A DNA stretch of 36,019 nucleotides from Methanosarcinales archaeon (GCA_030610815.1 JAUWRA010000005.1:1-36019), one strand, 5' to 3'; numbered from the stretch's first letter, positions 14,437 to 24,479 are shown. Numbers and translations: made by a program. Notes: generated by a model from the letters alone, not told the origin.

Positions 14437-15948
14437 CTACCTCCTGGCGACCAGTTTACTGATATCATCACTTGTGATAATACCACTTACCCTGCTGTGC
14501 TTATCCACCACAGGCAAAGCACTGATGTTATGCTGCTCCAACCTTCGTGCCACTATATCGATGGGTTCAGAGGCATCAGCAGTGACCACAGTCCTGGTCA
14601 TGATATCATCAAGTTTGTCCCGCTTGTTCTTTGCCACAGCCTTGGCAATATCCCATGCCGTGATAATTCCGACCAGCCGGTCCTCATCCGACACCACAGG
14701 CAGGTGGTTGAAGTTCCCTTCCATGATCACCTTTGCAGCATTCTCCACAGTCAGCCCCTGCTGAATAGTGATCACCCGCTTTGCCATAACATCAGCTACT
14801 GTGGGCTGCTCACCTATCTGTTTCATGGGCTTGAACACCACGCCAGTGTTGGGCAAACGCTCCACCGGAAGCGTCGGATAGAACGTCCCCTTTTGTATCC
14901 AGTCCTTCAATTCCCCTGCAATGGCCCTGGCATCATGAAAACTGGACATGGGTGACGTTGTAATTTCCCTGCCGTTAATGTCTATCATGCCTGACTTCAA
15001 TTCCTCATAGGTAACCTGGCGCAGTATAGGTCTGCTCCTGCGTGCCACGCCGTAGTCCAGCACGTTAGTGGTGATATCAGCATCGGTCACTGCAGTGGCC
15101 TTTGCAATATCAGCGTTTAAGATCGGTATGGGTATGCCGATACCTACATACAGGGAAGTGCCATATCCGTGGAAGGTGGCACCCCTCAAGTATTTTTTAT
15201 CCATCTGCTTCAGGTCGCCCTGTACCATCATTGTCGCAAAATTATTGTCCGGGTCGTGCTGGGTACCTTGCCCGGTCACATACCCCTGACCTCCGCACAG
15301 GAAAATGCGGCTCCCCACACCTATGGTCTGGTAAGTGGGGTCATTGTACATTGGCGAGAGTACCCCTGCACCCGAATATGTAACATTGCCGCAGTCGGGC
15401 AGTAGTGTTCCCATATAAGTATACAGGGTACGGTCTGTGCAGTTTGTAGCAACATTGTACTTCTGGTAACCGTTTCTGGGATTGAACATTGTTGCCTGGT
15501 TCAAGTCGTCTATTGTCACAGTAGTATCCAGCACCTTGCGGGGATAGCAGTCGGTGCCGTAGGCTGTGGCATGGATATCTATGGACTTACCTGCCACAAG
15601 GTCCTCTATTACATGGGCTCCTCCGTACTCCATGCCCCTGCTCTCACTAAGCTGGGTTGCACCTATATAGGCATCGATGGCAGCCAGACCGGCATAGGCC
15701 TCAACATCATTGAGCCATACCTTTTGCATCTTGATGGGAGGGTCTGAATGCCCGAAATTGAGAAAGGCACCGGATGAGCACATGGCCCCGAAAGTACCTG
15801 TAGTAACTATATCTATTTCTTTTGCAGCGCCAACTGGCCCCAGTTCTGCCACGATGTCCGGCATCTCTTCTGCCGTAACTACATGGACGCTGCCGTCAGC
15901 GATCTTAGCATTGATGTCCTGTATTGTTTTATCAGTCACTGTAATCAC
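14437..15948 (-). CDS. hcyS: L-aspartate semialdehyde sulfurtransferase (HcyS, DUF39 plus CBS pair)
   Basis: This 503-aa protein has an N-terminal DUF39 domain (residues ~10-365) and two CBS domains (about 385-440 and 450-503). The family includes MA1821 of Methanosarcina acetivorans, which makes homocysteine from aspartate semialdehyde and sulfide-derived sulfur. A conserved cysteine is seen at Cys57 in GAMCSSGAFLNFGHSDPP. The CBS pair (VMAKRVITIQQGLTVENAAK and DIMTRTVVTADASEPIDIVA) probably senses an adenosyl compound such as SAM. The start is either GTG 15948 (MITVTDKT) or the GTG three codons later; neither has a classical ribosome site. It is co-transcribed with its ferredoxin partner. 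Confidence 0.93.
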   Translation of the reverse strand: MITVTDKTIQDINAKIADGSVHVVTAEEMPDIVAELGPVGAAKEIDIVTTGTFGAMCSSGAFLNFGHSDPPIKMQKVWLNDVEAYAGLAAIDAYIGATQLSESRGMEYGGAHVIEDLVAGKSIDIHATAYGTDCYPRKVLDTTVTIDDLNQATMFNPRNGYQKYNVATNCTDRTLYTYMGTLLPDCGNVTYSGAGVLSPMYNDPTYQTIGVGSRIFLCGGQGYVTGQGTQHDPDNNFATMMVQGDLKQMDKKYLRGATFHGYGTSLYVGIGIPIPILNADIAKATAVTDADITTNVLDYGVARRSRPILRQVTYEELKSGMIDINGREITTSPMSSFHDARAIAGELKDWIQKGTFYPTLPVERLPNTGVVFKPMKQIGEQPTVADVMAKRVITIQQGLTVENAAKVIMEGNFNHLPVVSDEDRLVGIITAWDIAKAVAKNKRDKLDDIMTRTVVTADASEPIDIVARRLEQHNISALPVVDKHSRVSGIITSDDISKLVARR

Positions 15949-16203
15949 ACAGGATGTAATAAAATTGCATCATATATATTACTTGTGGTAATATGTGTGT
16001 GGGGAATAATGCAACAATTTAATTCACCAACACCAGCAACCCACGCATTTAATGTTGAGAATAATCTTTGTTCCTTATTGTTTATTCCCGGTTCCAAGAG
16101 TATATATTTTTAAGATTTTTTAACAATATGCAATGTATGAAACAACACCTCATTAGCCACGTGAGGGGATAAATGGATTTTGTCCCAATGCCCAACCCAG
16201 AGT

Positions 16204-16220
16204 AAACTATATATATTATT
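16204..16220 (+). promoter_or_regulatory. TATA region of the RHH-ftsZ operon
   Basis: AAACTATATATATTATT is a strong archaeal TATA-like element about 120 nt before the RHH start. The operator palindromes lie immediately downstream of it, where a bound protein would block transcription. Confidence 0.5.
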
Positions 16221-16239
16221 ATTGTCAGACATATAGCAT

Positions 16240-16258
16240 ACAGATGTCATACATCTGT
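16240..16258. promoter_or_regulatory. Palindromic operator 1 upstream of RHH-ftsZ
   Basis: ACAGATGT (16240-16247) and ACATCTGT (16251-16258) are perfect inverted arms with spacer CAT. It is flanked by GTCAGAC on both sides (from 16224 and from 16257). Confidence 0.65.
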
Positions 16259-16277
16259 CAGACAGTCAGCAGACATG

Positions 16278-16308
16278 CGTCAGTCGTGTGTCTGACACAC
16301 GTCTGACG
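16278..16308. promoter_or_regulatory. Palindromic operator 2 upstream of RHH-ftsZ
   Basis: A 31-bp near-perfect palindrome is centred on T16293: CGTGTGTC and GACACACG are perfect arms, extended by CGTCAG and CTGACG after one T/T mismatch. With operator 1 it forms a cluster of GTCAGAC/GTCTGAC half-sites just before the RHH gene, typical of RHH repressors that bind their own promoter. Confidence 0.7.
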
Positions 16309-16338
16309 GAATTATTACATCAAAGGGAGTAAACCCCG

Positions 16339-16530
16339 ATGGAGAGAATAACAATAAGGCTCCCCGAGAAACAATTAGAAATGATCGACGTCATGGTAAA
16401 CATGGGTGAATTTCCGTCCACAAGTGAAGCAATCAGGGCGGCTATACGGGACCTGATAGATCAACGAAGTGATAAACTACTCCGTAACATGCAATTATTG
16501 GAACGGGTAGGTACGGCTAAGGTCGTATGA
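16339..16530 (+). CDS. Ribbon-helix-helix (CopG/NikR-like) regulator
   Basis: This 63-aa protein is a single RHH domain: strand [20 protein letters not shown], then [18 protein letters not shown] with the conserved S-x-S/T-E-A-I-R turn of the family. It should bind DNA as a dimer. GGGAG about 10 nt before the ATG is the ribosome site. It lies directly downstream of two palindromes and 22 nt upstream of ftsZ, so it probably controls its own transcription and that of ftsZ. No metal-binding or toxin domain is attached. Confidence 0.9.
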   Translation: MERITIRLPEKQLEMIDVMVNMGEFPSTSEAIRAAIRDLIDQRSDKLLRNMQLLERVGTAKVV

Positions 16531-16552
16531 ATTTGCAGGGGATGAATATAAA

Positions 16553-17680
16553 ATGCAAACTATTGTACAAGAAGCATTGAAACATACAGAAAAAGAAAAA
16601 CTCCTTCGGGAGTCCAGACAAATTGAAGAAATGTGTGAAGACTTCGGCGAACCGCAGATCGTGATCGTGGGTTGCGGCGGAGCAGGCAATAACACAGTTA
16701 ACCGACTCTATAATATGGGAGTCAGCGGCGCAGAGACTATTGCCATCAATACAGACAAGCAGCACCTGGACATGATCCAGGCAGATAAAAAGATCCTTAT
16801 AGGCAAATCCCTTACCAGGGGACTTGGTGCAGGCGGCTATCCTGAAACTGGCCGTAAAGCAGCCGAACTTGCAAGAGGGACACTGGAAGAAGTTCTGAAG
16901 GGCGCAGACCTGGTCTTTATTACAGCAGGCATGGGCGGCGGAACAGGCACAGGTGCTGCACCTGTTGTAGCTGAGATCGCCAAACAACAGGATGCCATTG
17001 TAGTCGGTATGGTATCAAGCCCCTTCAGGGTTGAAAGGGCAAGAGCCATTAAAGCCGAAGAAGGTCTTGAGACCTTCAGGAAAGCCGCAGATACAGTGCT
17101 GGTGCTGGATAATAACAGACTGCTGGACTATGTACCTAACCTGCCGATCGAACAGGCATTTTCTGTCATGGACCAGTTGATAGCTGAGACCGTAAAAGGT
17201 ATCAGTGAGACCATTACCCAGCCTTCATTGATCAACCTGGACTATGCTGATGTCAAGACCATCATGGGCTGCGGCGGTGTAGCAGTGATGCTTGTCGGCG
17301 AGGCAAAGAGCCAGGACAGAGGCGATAATGTAGTGCGTGCAGCACTGAACCATCCGCTGTTGGATGTTGATTACAGAGGTGCCACCGGATGCCTGGTACA
17401 TATTACAGGCGGTCCTGACCTTACACTGTCTGAGGCAGAAGCAGTCGCAGAGTCTCTTACCTATGAACTGGATGACAGGGCAAATGTCATCTGGGGTGCA
17501 AGGGTCAATAAGGAATATGAAGGCAGGATACGTGTCATGGCTATTATGACCGGTGTCCAGTCCGCACAGATCCTGGGTCCCCAGTCCTATGGCATAAATG
17601 AAGGCCAGAAGGAAGGAATGGCAGTTGGTGCCGCAATTAGTGGTAGCAACAACGGCGGCTCTATCATAGATATAATATGA
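16553..17680 (+). CDS. ftsZ: Cell division GTPase FtsZ
   Basis: This 375-aa tubulin-family GTPase polymerises at mid-cell to form the division ring. The GTP-binding signature [12 protein letters not shown] is present near residue 125, preceded by [14 protein letters not shown] near residue 40. The synergy-loop region ([11 protein letters not shown]) needed for GTP hydrolysis is intact. The N-terminal ~35 residues are a charged helix as in archaeal FtsZ1. GGGGATGA before ATG 16553 is the ribosome site. It lies in a two-gene operon after the RHH regulator and ends with a hairpin and T-run. Confidence 0.96.
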   Translation: MQTIVQEALKHTEKEKLLRESRQIEEMCEDFGEPQIVIVGCGGAGNNTVNRLYNMGVSGAETIAINTDKQHLDMIQADKKILIGKSLTRGLGAGGYPETGRKAAELARGTLEEVLKGADLVFITAGMGGGTGTGAAPVVAEIAKQQDAIVVGMVSSPFRVERARAIKAEEGLETFRKAADTVLVLDNNRLLDYVPNLPIEQAFSVMDQLIAETVKGISETITQPSLINLDYADVKTIMGCGGVAVMLVGEAKSQDRGDNVVRAALNHPLLDVDYRGATGCLVHITGGPDLTLSEAEAVAESLTYELDDRANVIWGARVNKEYEGRIRVMAIMTGVQSAQILGPQSYGINEGQKEGMAVGAAISGSNNGGSIIDII

Positions 17681-17693
17681 TAAGTGTAAAAAA

Positions 17694-17732
17694 ACAGGCT
17701 GGCAAATGTCGGCCTGTGCTTTTTCTTTTTTT
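17694..17732 (+). terminator. Hairpin plus T-run after ftsZ
   Basis: ACAGGC (17694-17699) and GCCTGT (17712-17717) form a stem, followed by CTTTTTCTTTTTTT. This is consistent with transcription termination of ftsZ. Confidence 0.7.
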
Positions 17733-17797
17733 AAACGTATAGGAAAGCATATACTTTCCTACAGGCTTAGAAAATGCGAACGAAGTGAGCATTTTCT
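17731..17797 (+). repeat. Dispersed 67-bp stem-loop element, copy 1
   Basis: This contains two stems: GGAAAG..CTTTCC and AGAAAATGC..GCATTTTCT around the loop GAACGAAGTGA. An inverted copy with about 6 differences in 67 lies at 25056-25122, downstream of mtrH. In both places it follows the 3' end of a highly expressed core gene. Confidence 0.8.
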
Positions 17798-17839
17798 CTT
17801 GAACTTCGATACTTTTTTATAACTTAACATTATTTTAAG

Positions 17840-17857
17840 CCTACCTAAGTAGGTGAT
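17840..17857 (+). promoter_or_regulatory. Small hairpin overlapping the leuA/cimA ribosome site
   Basis: CCTAC (17840-17844) and GTAGG (17849-17853) pair around CTAA. The right arm overlaps AGGTGAT (17851-17857), a near-ideal ribosome site 5 nt before ATG 17863. The hairpin could mask the site in the message. Confidence 0.35.
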
Positions 17858-17862
17858 AAATT

Positions 17863-19360
17863 ATGGCAAGAAGGGATCGTTTTATTTGTCAATAGAGATA
17901 TCCGATTTTTAGATACAACACTCCGGGATGGCGAACAAACCCCGGGAGTTGCGCTTTCGACTAAAGATAAGTTGTTAATTGCACACAAACTTGATGCCCT
18001 TGGTGTCAATATTATCGAAGCTGGTTCTGCAATCACTTCTAAAGGTGAGAGAGAGGCCATACGTGCCGTTGCCAATGAGGGGCTAAATGCTGAGATCTGC
18101 AGTTACTGCCGGGTACGCAATGAAGATATAGATCTTGCGCTGGAATGCGATGTGGATTCAATCCACCTGGTCGTACCGGTATCTGACCTGCATATCAAAA
18201 GCAAGCTTAAAAAAGACAGGGAAACTGTAAAACAAATGGCCCTGGATGCCACAGAGTATGCCAAGGACCACGGCCTCATCGTGGAACTTAGCGGTGAGGA
18301 CGCCTCACGGGCAGATTTGGACTTTTTAAGGTCCCTGTACAGTGAAGGTATTGAAGCAGGAGCTGACAGGGTCGTGTTCTGCGATACTGTGGGACTACTG
18401 GTCCCTGAAAAGACCTATGAGATATTCAAGGAACTCTCAACACTCAGCAAGCCCATAGCAATACACTGCCACAATGATTACGGGTTTGCGACCGCCAATA
18501 CAATATCGGCCCTGAGAGCCGGTGCATCTGAAGCACATGTTACTATTAACGGCATAGGTGAGAGGTCGGGCAATGCATCTCTTGAAGAGGTTGTAATGAG
18601 TCTGGAAAACCTATACGATTATTCCTCAAATATCAAACTGGATGAAATATACACAGCCTCCAGGCTTGTGAGCAGACTGACAGGCATCCCGGTGGCCCCA
18701 AATAAGGCCATTGTGGGTGGAAATGCTTTCACACATGAAGCAGGTATCCACGTCCACGGCCTGATAGCTGACACATCCACCTATGAACCCATGAAACCCG
18801 AAACCATTGGCAGGCAGAGAAAGATCGTGCTTGGCAAACATGCGGGCAAGAGTTCGGTTATACTGGCATTGAAAGAGCTGGGTCTTGATGTAAGTGATGA
18901 ACAGCTGAATGAGATCGTGGCCAGGATCAAAGAGCTTGGTGATAAAGGGAAACATGTTACTGATGCAGACCTGGAGATCATAGCCGAGACAGTACTGAAC
19001 ATCACATGTGAACCAAAGGTCAAGCTGGAAGAATTGACAGTAGTATCGGGTAATATGGTTACACCAACTGCTTCTATCAAGATAAAGGTCAACGGGGTCG
19101 AGATAGTGGAGGCTGGTGTGGGAGATGGTCCTGTAGATGCGGCCATTGCAGCCCTGCGTAAAGGTATAGCAGGTGTTGCCGATATCAGGCTTGAAGAATA
19201 TCATGTTGACGCCATCACCGGCGGAACTGATGCCCTGGTGGAGGTTTGGGTAAAACTGAACAGGGACGGTAAGGTGATCACCGCCAGGGGTGCAAGGACA
19301 GATATTATCATGGCATCCGTGGAAGCTGTTCTTGAAGGGATTAACCGGCTCATGAAATAG
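17863..19360 (+). CDS. leuA: 2-isopropylmalate / (R)-citramalate synthase, frameshifted near the start
   Basis: This enzyme condenses acetyl-CoA with 2-oxoisovalerate (LeuA) or pyruvate (CimA). [15 protein letters not shown] and HCHNDYG are the catalytic motifs, and the C-terminal LeuA regulatory domain starts near EELTVVSGN, which argues against AksA. The strong ribosome site and ATG 17863 are in a different frame from the rest; removing one T from TTTT at 17880-17883 gives a continuous ~499-aa protein starting [19 protein letters not shown]. As written, the frame has no ATG, GTG or TTG before TTG 17972, which lies after the catalytic [12 protein letters not shown] motif. An assembly error is the likeliest cause. 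Followed by ilvB, ilvN and ilvC, it probably feeds branched-chain synthesis; LeuA and CimA cannot be told apart here. Confidence 0.85.
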
Positions 19361-19460
19361 GGCTGTGATAATAACATTAATGTAGTAAAACTATCACCTC
19401 TGATACTATATTTATTGAAATAACATCATGGATGAAAAAAATAATCGGAGGAACAAATAG

Positions 19461-21155
19461 ATGGGTAAAAAGACCAGGATGACGGGCGCAAGAGCCCTTA
19501 TAGAATGCCTGTACGCTGAGAAAGTCGAAGTTATGTTCGGGTATCCGGGCGGCGTACTACTGCCTATCTATGATGAATTGTATGATGCGGATATTGACCA
19601 CATCCTGGTCAGGCATGAGCAGGCTGCAGCACACGCAGCAGATGGATATGCCCGTGCCACAGGTAAAGTGGGGGTCTGCCTGGCAACTTCCGGTCCGGGA
19701 GCCACCAACCTGGTTACAGGCATAGCCAATGCCTACATGGATTCTGTTCCAATGGTTGCCATCACAGGCCAGGTACCAAGGCCGCTTATCGGGAATGATG
19801 CTTTCCAGGAAGCAAATATTACAGGCATCACTCTTCCCATCACAAAGCACAATTACCTTGTAACAGATGTGAACGACCTGCCCTGGATAATCAAGGAAGC
19901 GTTCCACATCGCCTTTACCGGAAGACAGGGGCCGGTCCTTGTCGATATTCCAAAGGATGTGACCACTGACGAGTTCGATTTTGAATATCCTGATAAAGTA
20001 GACCTGAGAGGATACAAGCCAGTGAAAACCGGGCACAAAATGCAGATAAAACGTGGCGCTGAAGCCATTATAAAAGCCAGGCGTCCTGTCATTTACATTG
20101 GTGGAGGCATAATCTCATCAAATGCCAGCAAGGAATTACTTGAACTGGCAGAGATCATCAATGCACCTGTGACCACCACACTCATGGCCAAAGGTGCTTT
20201 TCCTGATTCCCATCCATTATGTGTGGGTATGCCGGGGATGCACGGTACTAAATATGCCAACTTTGCTATCCAGGAATCGGACCTGCTGATAGCTATAGGT
20301 GTCAGGTTTGATGACAGGGTTACAGGCAAGGTGGATTCCTTTGCACCCAATGCCAGGATAATTCATATAGACATAGACCCGGCCGAGATAAGTAAGAATG
20401 TACGTGTGGACATACCAATCGTGGGCAATGCAAGATCCATACTAAAGATGCTTGTGGAATTTATTAGTGAATTAAAGAAAAGCAAATCCACGACCACCCA
20501 GTGGATCAAGAAGGTTGAGAAGTGGAAACAGCAATATCCACTGAAGTATCTTATGGGTGATACATTGAAACCACAGTATATTGTTGAGCAGATACATGAA
20601 TTGTATCCGGATAGCATCATAGTAACTGAGGTTGGCCAGAACCAGATGTGGGCTGCCCAATACTTTAAATATTCCCAACCGAGGACTTTCATATCATCGG
20701 GTGGGCTCGGAACTATGGGATTCGGTTTCCCAGCTGCCATGGGTGCCAAGAAGGGATGCCCTGATAAAGTAGTCTTTGACATTGCAGGGGACGGTTCCTT
20801 CCAGATGAACAGCCAGGAACTTGCCACAGTGGTGAAGAACGATATACCGGTTATAGTGGCTATCCTGAACAACGGGTTTTTGGGCATGGTCAGGCAGTGG
20901 CAGGACCTGTTCTTTGATAAAAGGTATTCATTTACCAGTATTGATGATAGTGTTGACTTTGTCAAACTGGCAGAGGCTTATGGTGCGCTTGGTCTTAGGG
21001 TTACTAAACCAGATGAGGTGGCACCGGCATTAAAGGAAGCCGTTGATTCGGGCCGGCCAACTGTAATAGACTTTGTAGTTGAGCGGGAAGAGAATGTGTC
21101 GCCCATGGTACCAGCCGGGGCAGCCATAAATGAAATACTTGACCTGGAGGCCTGA
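19461..21155 (+). CDS. ilvB: Acetolactate synthase large (catalytic) subunit
   Basis: This 564-aa ThDP enzyme makes acetolactate or acetohydroxybutyrate, the first common step to valine, leucine and isoleucine. Visible motifs are [13 protein letters not shown], the catalytic glutamate in [18 protein letters not shown], the FAD/central domain [10 protein letters not shown]-type segment ([20 protein letters not shown]), and the ThDP motif [14 protein letters not shown] through [18 protein letters not shown] 9 nt before the ATG is the ribosome site. A TATA-like ACTATATTTATTG near 19404-19416 suggests a promoter of its own. An inverted pair GTGATA/TATCAC spans 19365-19397. Confidence 0.96.
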   Translation: MGKKTRMTGARALIECLYAEKVEVMFGYPGGVLLPIYDELYDADIDHILVRHEQAAAHAADGYARATGKVGVCLATSGPGATNLVTGIANAYMDSVPMVAITGQVPRPLIGNDAFQEANITGITLPITKHNYLVTDVNDLPWIIKEAFHIAFTGRQGPVLVDIPKDVTTDEFDFEYPDKVDLRGYKPVKTGHKMQIKRGAEAIIKARRPVIYIGGGIISSNASKELLELAEIINAPVTTTLMAKGAFPDSHPLCVGMPGMHGTKYANFAIQESDLLIAIGVRFDDRVTGKVDSFAPNARIIHIDIDPAEISKNVRVDIPIVGNARSILKMLVEFISELKKSKSTTTQWIKKVEKWKQQYPLKYLMGDTLKPQYIVEQIHELYPDSIIVTEVGQNQMWAAQYFKYSQPRTFISSGGLGTMGFGFPAAMGAKKGCPDKVVFDIAGDGSFQMNSQELATVVKNDIPVIVAILNNGFLGMVRQWQDLFFDKRYSFTSIDDSVDFVKLAEAYGALGLRVTKPDEVAPALKEAVDSGRPTVIDFVVEREENVSPMVPAGAAINEILDLEA

Positions 21156-21157
21156 AA

Positions 21158-21655
21158 TTGAAACACACACTTGCAATACTTGTGGAAAACAGATCCGGGG
21201 TCTTAACAAGAGTGGCAGGATTATTCAGCCGCAGGGGTTTTAATATAGAAAGCCTTGCAGTTGGAATAACGGACAATCCTGATATATCCAGAATGACCAT
21301 TGTCGTATCAGGTGATGACCATGTGCTTGAACAGGTGATCAAGCAGTTGAATAAGCTCATTGATGTTATCAGGGTCAGTGATCTTGAACCAGGCGAGACC
21401 ATTGAGCGGGAACTTGCACTTTTCAAGGTCAAGGTCGATAAGGGCAACCGTTCAGAGGTTATGCAGATAGTGGATGTCTTCAGGGCACAGATCGTAGATG
21501 TCGGTGTAAAGAGTTTGATAGTGGGTGTTACCGGAACAAATGATAAGATCGATGCCATAGAGAAACTCCTGCGGGGTTTCGGGATCGTGGAAGTTGTGCG
21601 TACAGGCACAGTTGCAATGAACCGCGGTGCTAAGACGGTAAAACCGGGAAAATAA
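21158..21655 (+). CDS. ilvN: Acetolactate synthase small (regulatory) subunit
   Basis: This 165-aa protein has an N-terminal ACT domain (LAILVENRSGVLTRVAGLFS, residues ~4-75) and a C-terminal ALS_ss domain. It binds branched-chain amino acids, especially valine, and controls IlvB. The start is TTG 21158, set by GGAGG inside the end of ilvB 7 nt earlier; no ATG is available. Two bases separate it from the ilvB stop, so translation is coupled. Length and both domains are normal for the family. Confidence 0.95.
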   Translation: MKHTLAILVENRSGVLTRVAGLFSRRGFNIESLAVGITDNPDISRMTIVVSGDDHVLEQVIKQLNKLIDVIRVSDLEPGETIERELALFKVKVDKGNRSEVMQIVDVFRAQIVDVGVKSLIVGVTGTNDKIDAIEKLLRGFGIVEVVRTGTVAMNRGAKTVKPGK

Positions 21656-21709
21656 TAGTTATTCAGAATAATAATTGATGTATAATTTCAGATACAGGAG
21701 AGAGAATAT

Positions 21710-22705
21710 ATGGTTAAGATGTATTATGATTCAGATGCCGACCTCGGTGTACTGAAAGGCAAGAGTATAGCAGTAATTGGATACGGTAGCCAGGGTCATG
21801 CCCAGGCACAGAACCTGCACGATTCAGGTATTAATGTAGTGGTTGGACTAAGGAAAGACAGCAGTTCATGGGCAAAAGTCGAAGCTGACGGCCTGATTGT
21901 CAAGACTGTAGCAGAAGCGGCTGCAGAGGCTGATATTGTCCAGATGCTGGTGCCTGATGAGATTGCCGCATCCATATATGCGGATGATATCGCAGCCAAT
22001 CTAAAACCTGGAAATGCGCTTTCATTTTCACACGGGTTCAACATACATTTCAACCAGATTGTCCCTCCGGCAGATGTGGACGTGTTCATGGTGGCTCCAA
22101 AGAGTCCGGGGCACCTGGTCAGGCGGACATATGTGGAAGGTAACGGTGTACCCGGCCTGCTTGCTGTACATCAGGATGCAACAGGGAATGCCAGACAGAT
22201 CGGACTGGCTTATGCCCGTGGCATAGGTTGCACCAGGGCCGGTGTTATCGAGACTACGTTCCTTGAAGAGACCGAGACCGACCTGTTCGGTGAGCAGGTG
22301 GACCTGTGCGGCGGTGTGGTCAGCATGATCAAGGCTTCCTTTGAGACACTGGTGGATGCGGGATACCAGCCCGAGATAGCTTATTTCGAGACATTGCATG
22401 AATTGAAGCTTATCGTTGACCTGATCCATGAAGGCGGGCTTGCCAATATGTGGGATTCGGTGTCCAATACTGCAGAGTATGGCGGTATGACAGTAGGTCC
22501 TACGATCATAAATGAGGAATCGCGGGATGCAATGCAAGAGGCACTGTACAGGATACAGAGCGGTGAGTTTGCCAGGGAGTTCGTGCTTGAGGGGAAGGCT
22601 AACAGTCCGGTGTTGAAGGCCATGGAGCGCATGGAGAATGAGCATCCTGTTGAAGTGGTGGGCAAGAAACTGCGCGCTATGATGCCCTGGCTCAACCCTG
22701 ATTGA
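21710..22705 (+). CDS. ilvC: Ketol-acid reductoisomerase
   Basis: This 331-aa class I enzyme converts acetolactate to 2,3-dihydroxyisovalerate (and the isoleucine analogue) using NADPH and Mg2+. The nucleotide-binding loop is [13 protein letters not shown] with RKDSSSW following. The conserved helical domain includes [14 protein letters not shown], with its metal-ligand acids, and [24 protein letters not shown] about 6 nt before the ATG is the ribosome site. It is the last gene of the ilv cluster and is followed by a T-rich terminator. Confidence 0.97.
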   Translation: MVKMYYDSDADLGVLKGKSIAVIGYGSQGHAQAQNLHDSGINVVVGLRKDSSSWAKVEADGLIVKTVAEAAAEADIVQMLVPDEIAASIYADDIAANLKPGNALSFSHGFNIHFNQIVPPADVDVFMVAPKSPGHLVRRTYVEGNGVPGLLAVHQDATGNARQIGLAYARGIGCTRAGVIETTFLEETETDLFGEQVDLCGGVVSMIKASFETLVDAGYQPEIAYFETLHELKLIVDLIHEGGLANMWDSVSNTAEYGGMTVGPTIINEESRDAMQEALYRIQSGEFAREFVLEGKANSPVLKAMERMENEHPVEVVGKKLRAMMPWLNPD

Positions 22706-22708
22706 GCC

Positions 22709-22727
22709 TTTTTTTTTATATTTTTTC
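22709..22727 (+). terminator. T-rich terminator after ilvC
   Basis: Two T-runs follow the ilvC stop within 25 nt. Archaeal polymerase ends transcription at such runs. The facing fwdD gene ends at 22809, so this is a convergent gap. Confidence 0.5.
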
Positions 22728-22808
22728 ATTACTTCATACATATATATATATGCATATTATATTTCCATAGAGATTGCAAGAGCAAGATCTATTATACATA
22801 TGTGCGTT

Positions 22809-23216
22809 TCATAATAAAAAAAGTTCCTTGATGCCGGTCATTCCATCTTTCGATATTGAAATTTTTACCTCTATATCCTTAAATGCCGGTATCCCGCCGG
22901 GCGTTTCATCTGAAACCAATGCATTTACCCACGGCCCATTAACCATAAATCCCAGACCTTTTTGTTCTTCCCTGGGTGATGCCATGGCCCTGACCACCAC
23001 ACTGCCCCATATTGATGTGAGCCTGACGTTTGCCCCATCCTGGATACCCATACGCTTCATTTCGGCAGCGTCCAGCACTATCAAGGCAGACAGCTCCAGG
23101 CATTCATCACTAAAACAGTCCTCTTCACATACACTGGCCTGGAACACGTCCCTGCGGGTTATGATCTTGATATCGTATTCCGGGGCCTTGATGAACTTAC
23201 CAACATCCAGTGCCAT
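22809..23216 (-). CDS. fwdD: Formylmethanofuran dehydrogenase subunit D
   Basis: This 135-aa protein is of the molybdopterin dinucleotide-binding fold, the part of Fwd that is fused to subunit B in other formate dehydrogenases. LIVLDAAEMKRMGIQDGANV and VVVRAMASPREEQKGLGFMV are typical. With FwdB it binds the tungsten or molybdenum pterin cofactor that reduces CO2 for formylmethanofuran synthesis (or the reverse in methane oxidisers). The start overlaps the fwdB stop by one base, so the two are coupled. Confidence 0.92.
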   Translation of the reverse strand: MALDVGKFIKAPEYDIKIITRRDVFQASVCEEDCFSDECLELSALIVLDAAEMKRMGIQDGANVRLTSIWGSVVVRAMASPREEQKGLGFMVNGPWVNALVSDETPGGIPAFKDIEVKISISKDGMTGIKELFLL

Positions 23217-24472
23217 CAGCTCACCTCCTCCATGATACGTCTTACTATCATTTCATCAGACAATCCATCTCCCTGGATAAGGGGAGAAATGTCCATTTTC
23301 TTGCCGTCCAACCTGATGGCAGTTCCACCCACTTCTATACCAGAGACCCCACATGGAATTGTCACATCCGCTACCCTGGTGGTCAGGTTTGAACATGGGT
23401 CCACCAGGATTAACGGAATATCCTTCAACCGCCTGGAAATGGATAAGGGTAAGCTTGCCAGGGGGTCGGAACCCACAACCATTACGGCATCGGCACCGTG
23501 CTTCAACTGCTCTACTACGGAATATTCAACACCGGATACCGGACCATTTTTTGTGAATCCGACCCTGTGAATAAATCCTGTTTCCTCATGCAGATTATGA
23601 TTAAAACCCCTCATATTAAAATGACCTGCCATTGGGATTAAGAAGAAGTTTGAGAAACGGTTCAATGTGCTCATAAATTCTGAAATGAGGTCAAATTCTT
23701 CTTTAATGGAATAAACCAGCCCCAATCCTGCAAAAATGACCCCGAATTCTGCTTTTTTTAATACAGCAGCCAGTTCCAGGATGCGTTTTACATCAAAATC
23801 ATAGGATAACTTAGGTACACGACCAGCCAACCCATCCATCAATGCCTGCATGAACTCAGCATCACCACCGGGCGGAATGCTGAAGAACATACCCTTACAT
23901 ATCTTTGCGGTCCTGGACTGCGTAACATCAATGCAGATGGCTGTCCTGTCCTCTTCATATCCCCGCTGCCTCAACTCACCCCTGGGAAAATATGAATACC
24001 TGGAAAGGTGGCGGGGATGGGAACTCATGGGGTCAGCACCCCAGTAGATTACAACATCTGCCTTTTCCCTTACTTCATCCAGAGTGCATGAAGGGACGCT
24101 GCCGTTTATTATCTCGTTAATAGTGATACCCTGGCAGAAGGATGAAGTGGAATCTATGCAGGCACCCAGGGTCTGTGCCAGTTCTATACCTGCAACCTGG
24201 GCCTCTGAAGTGGAATTACTCCAGCCGTAGAGCAATGGATTCCTGGCCTCTTCAAGTATCTCCGCCGCCTGTCTAATAGCATTATTTACATCAACTTCCT
24301 CTTGATCCACTGTGGACATGGCAGTATGTTTACACCCATATACCCTGGCTTTGCCCTTAAGACAGGCATGTTCCACCTTCTCGACCCTGTTATCTTTGAT
24401 ATATACCTGGATATCCTCACAAAGCAGGGCACAACCAGTGCAGGTCCATGTGATCGGTTCAGTCATTTCCAT
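23216..24472 (-). CDS. fwdB: Formylmethanofuran dehydrogenase subunit B (catalytic)
   Basis: This 418-aa W/Mo-pterin subunit handles the CO2/formate step. The N-terminal [4Fe-4S] ligands are Cys11, Cys14, Cys18 and Cys37 (WTCTGCALLCED and HACLKG). Cys113 in STSSFCQGIT matches the metal-ligand cysteine, so this is the cysteine, not selenocysteine, form. WGADPMSSHPRHLSRY is the family's pterin-binding motif. The start at ATG 24472 is chosen because GAGGT lies just before it; a TTG at 24493 is possible but overlaps more of the preceding gene. Subunits A and C are not in the window. Confidence 0.94.
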   Translation of the reverse strand: MEMTEPITWTCTGCALLCEDIQVYIKDNRVEKVEHACLKGKARVYGCKHTAMSTVDQEEVDVNNAIRQAAEILEEARNPLLYGWSNSTSEAQVAGIELAQTLGACIDSTSSFCQGITINEIINGSVPSCTLDEVREKADVVIYWGADPMSSHPRHLSRYSYFPRGELRQRGYEEDRTAICIDVTQSRTAKICKGMFFSIPPGGDAEFMQALMDGLAGRVPKLSYDFDVKRILELAAVLKKAEFGVIFAGLGLVYSIKEEFDLISEFMSTLNRFSNFFLIPMAGHFNMRGFNHNLHEETGFIHRVGFTKNGPVSGVEYSVVEQLKHGADAVMVVGSDPLASLPLSISRRLKDIPLILVDPCSNLTTRVADVTIPCGVSGIEVGGTAIRLDGKKMDISPLIQGDGLSDEMIVRRIMEEVS

Positions 24473-24479
24473 CTCGACC

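Larger units (their letters stand above)
15949..16338. other. Divergent intergenic region between hcyS and the RHH/ftsZ genes
   Basis: There is no gene in these 390 nt. The left part should hold the hcyS promoter (AT-rich around 15960-15990). The right part holds the TATA region and the two palindromes described separately. Confidence 0.6.

Noticed and set aside
16204-16308. Palindrome cluster as a replication origin
   Set aside because: No Orc1/Cdc6 gene or origin-box-type repeats nearby; the position just before an RHH gene fits operators better.
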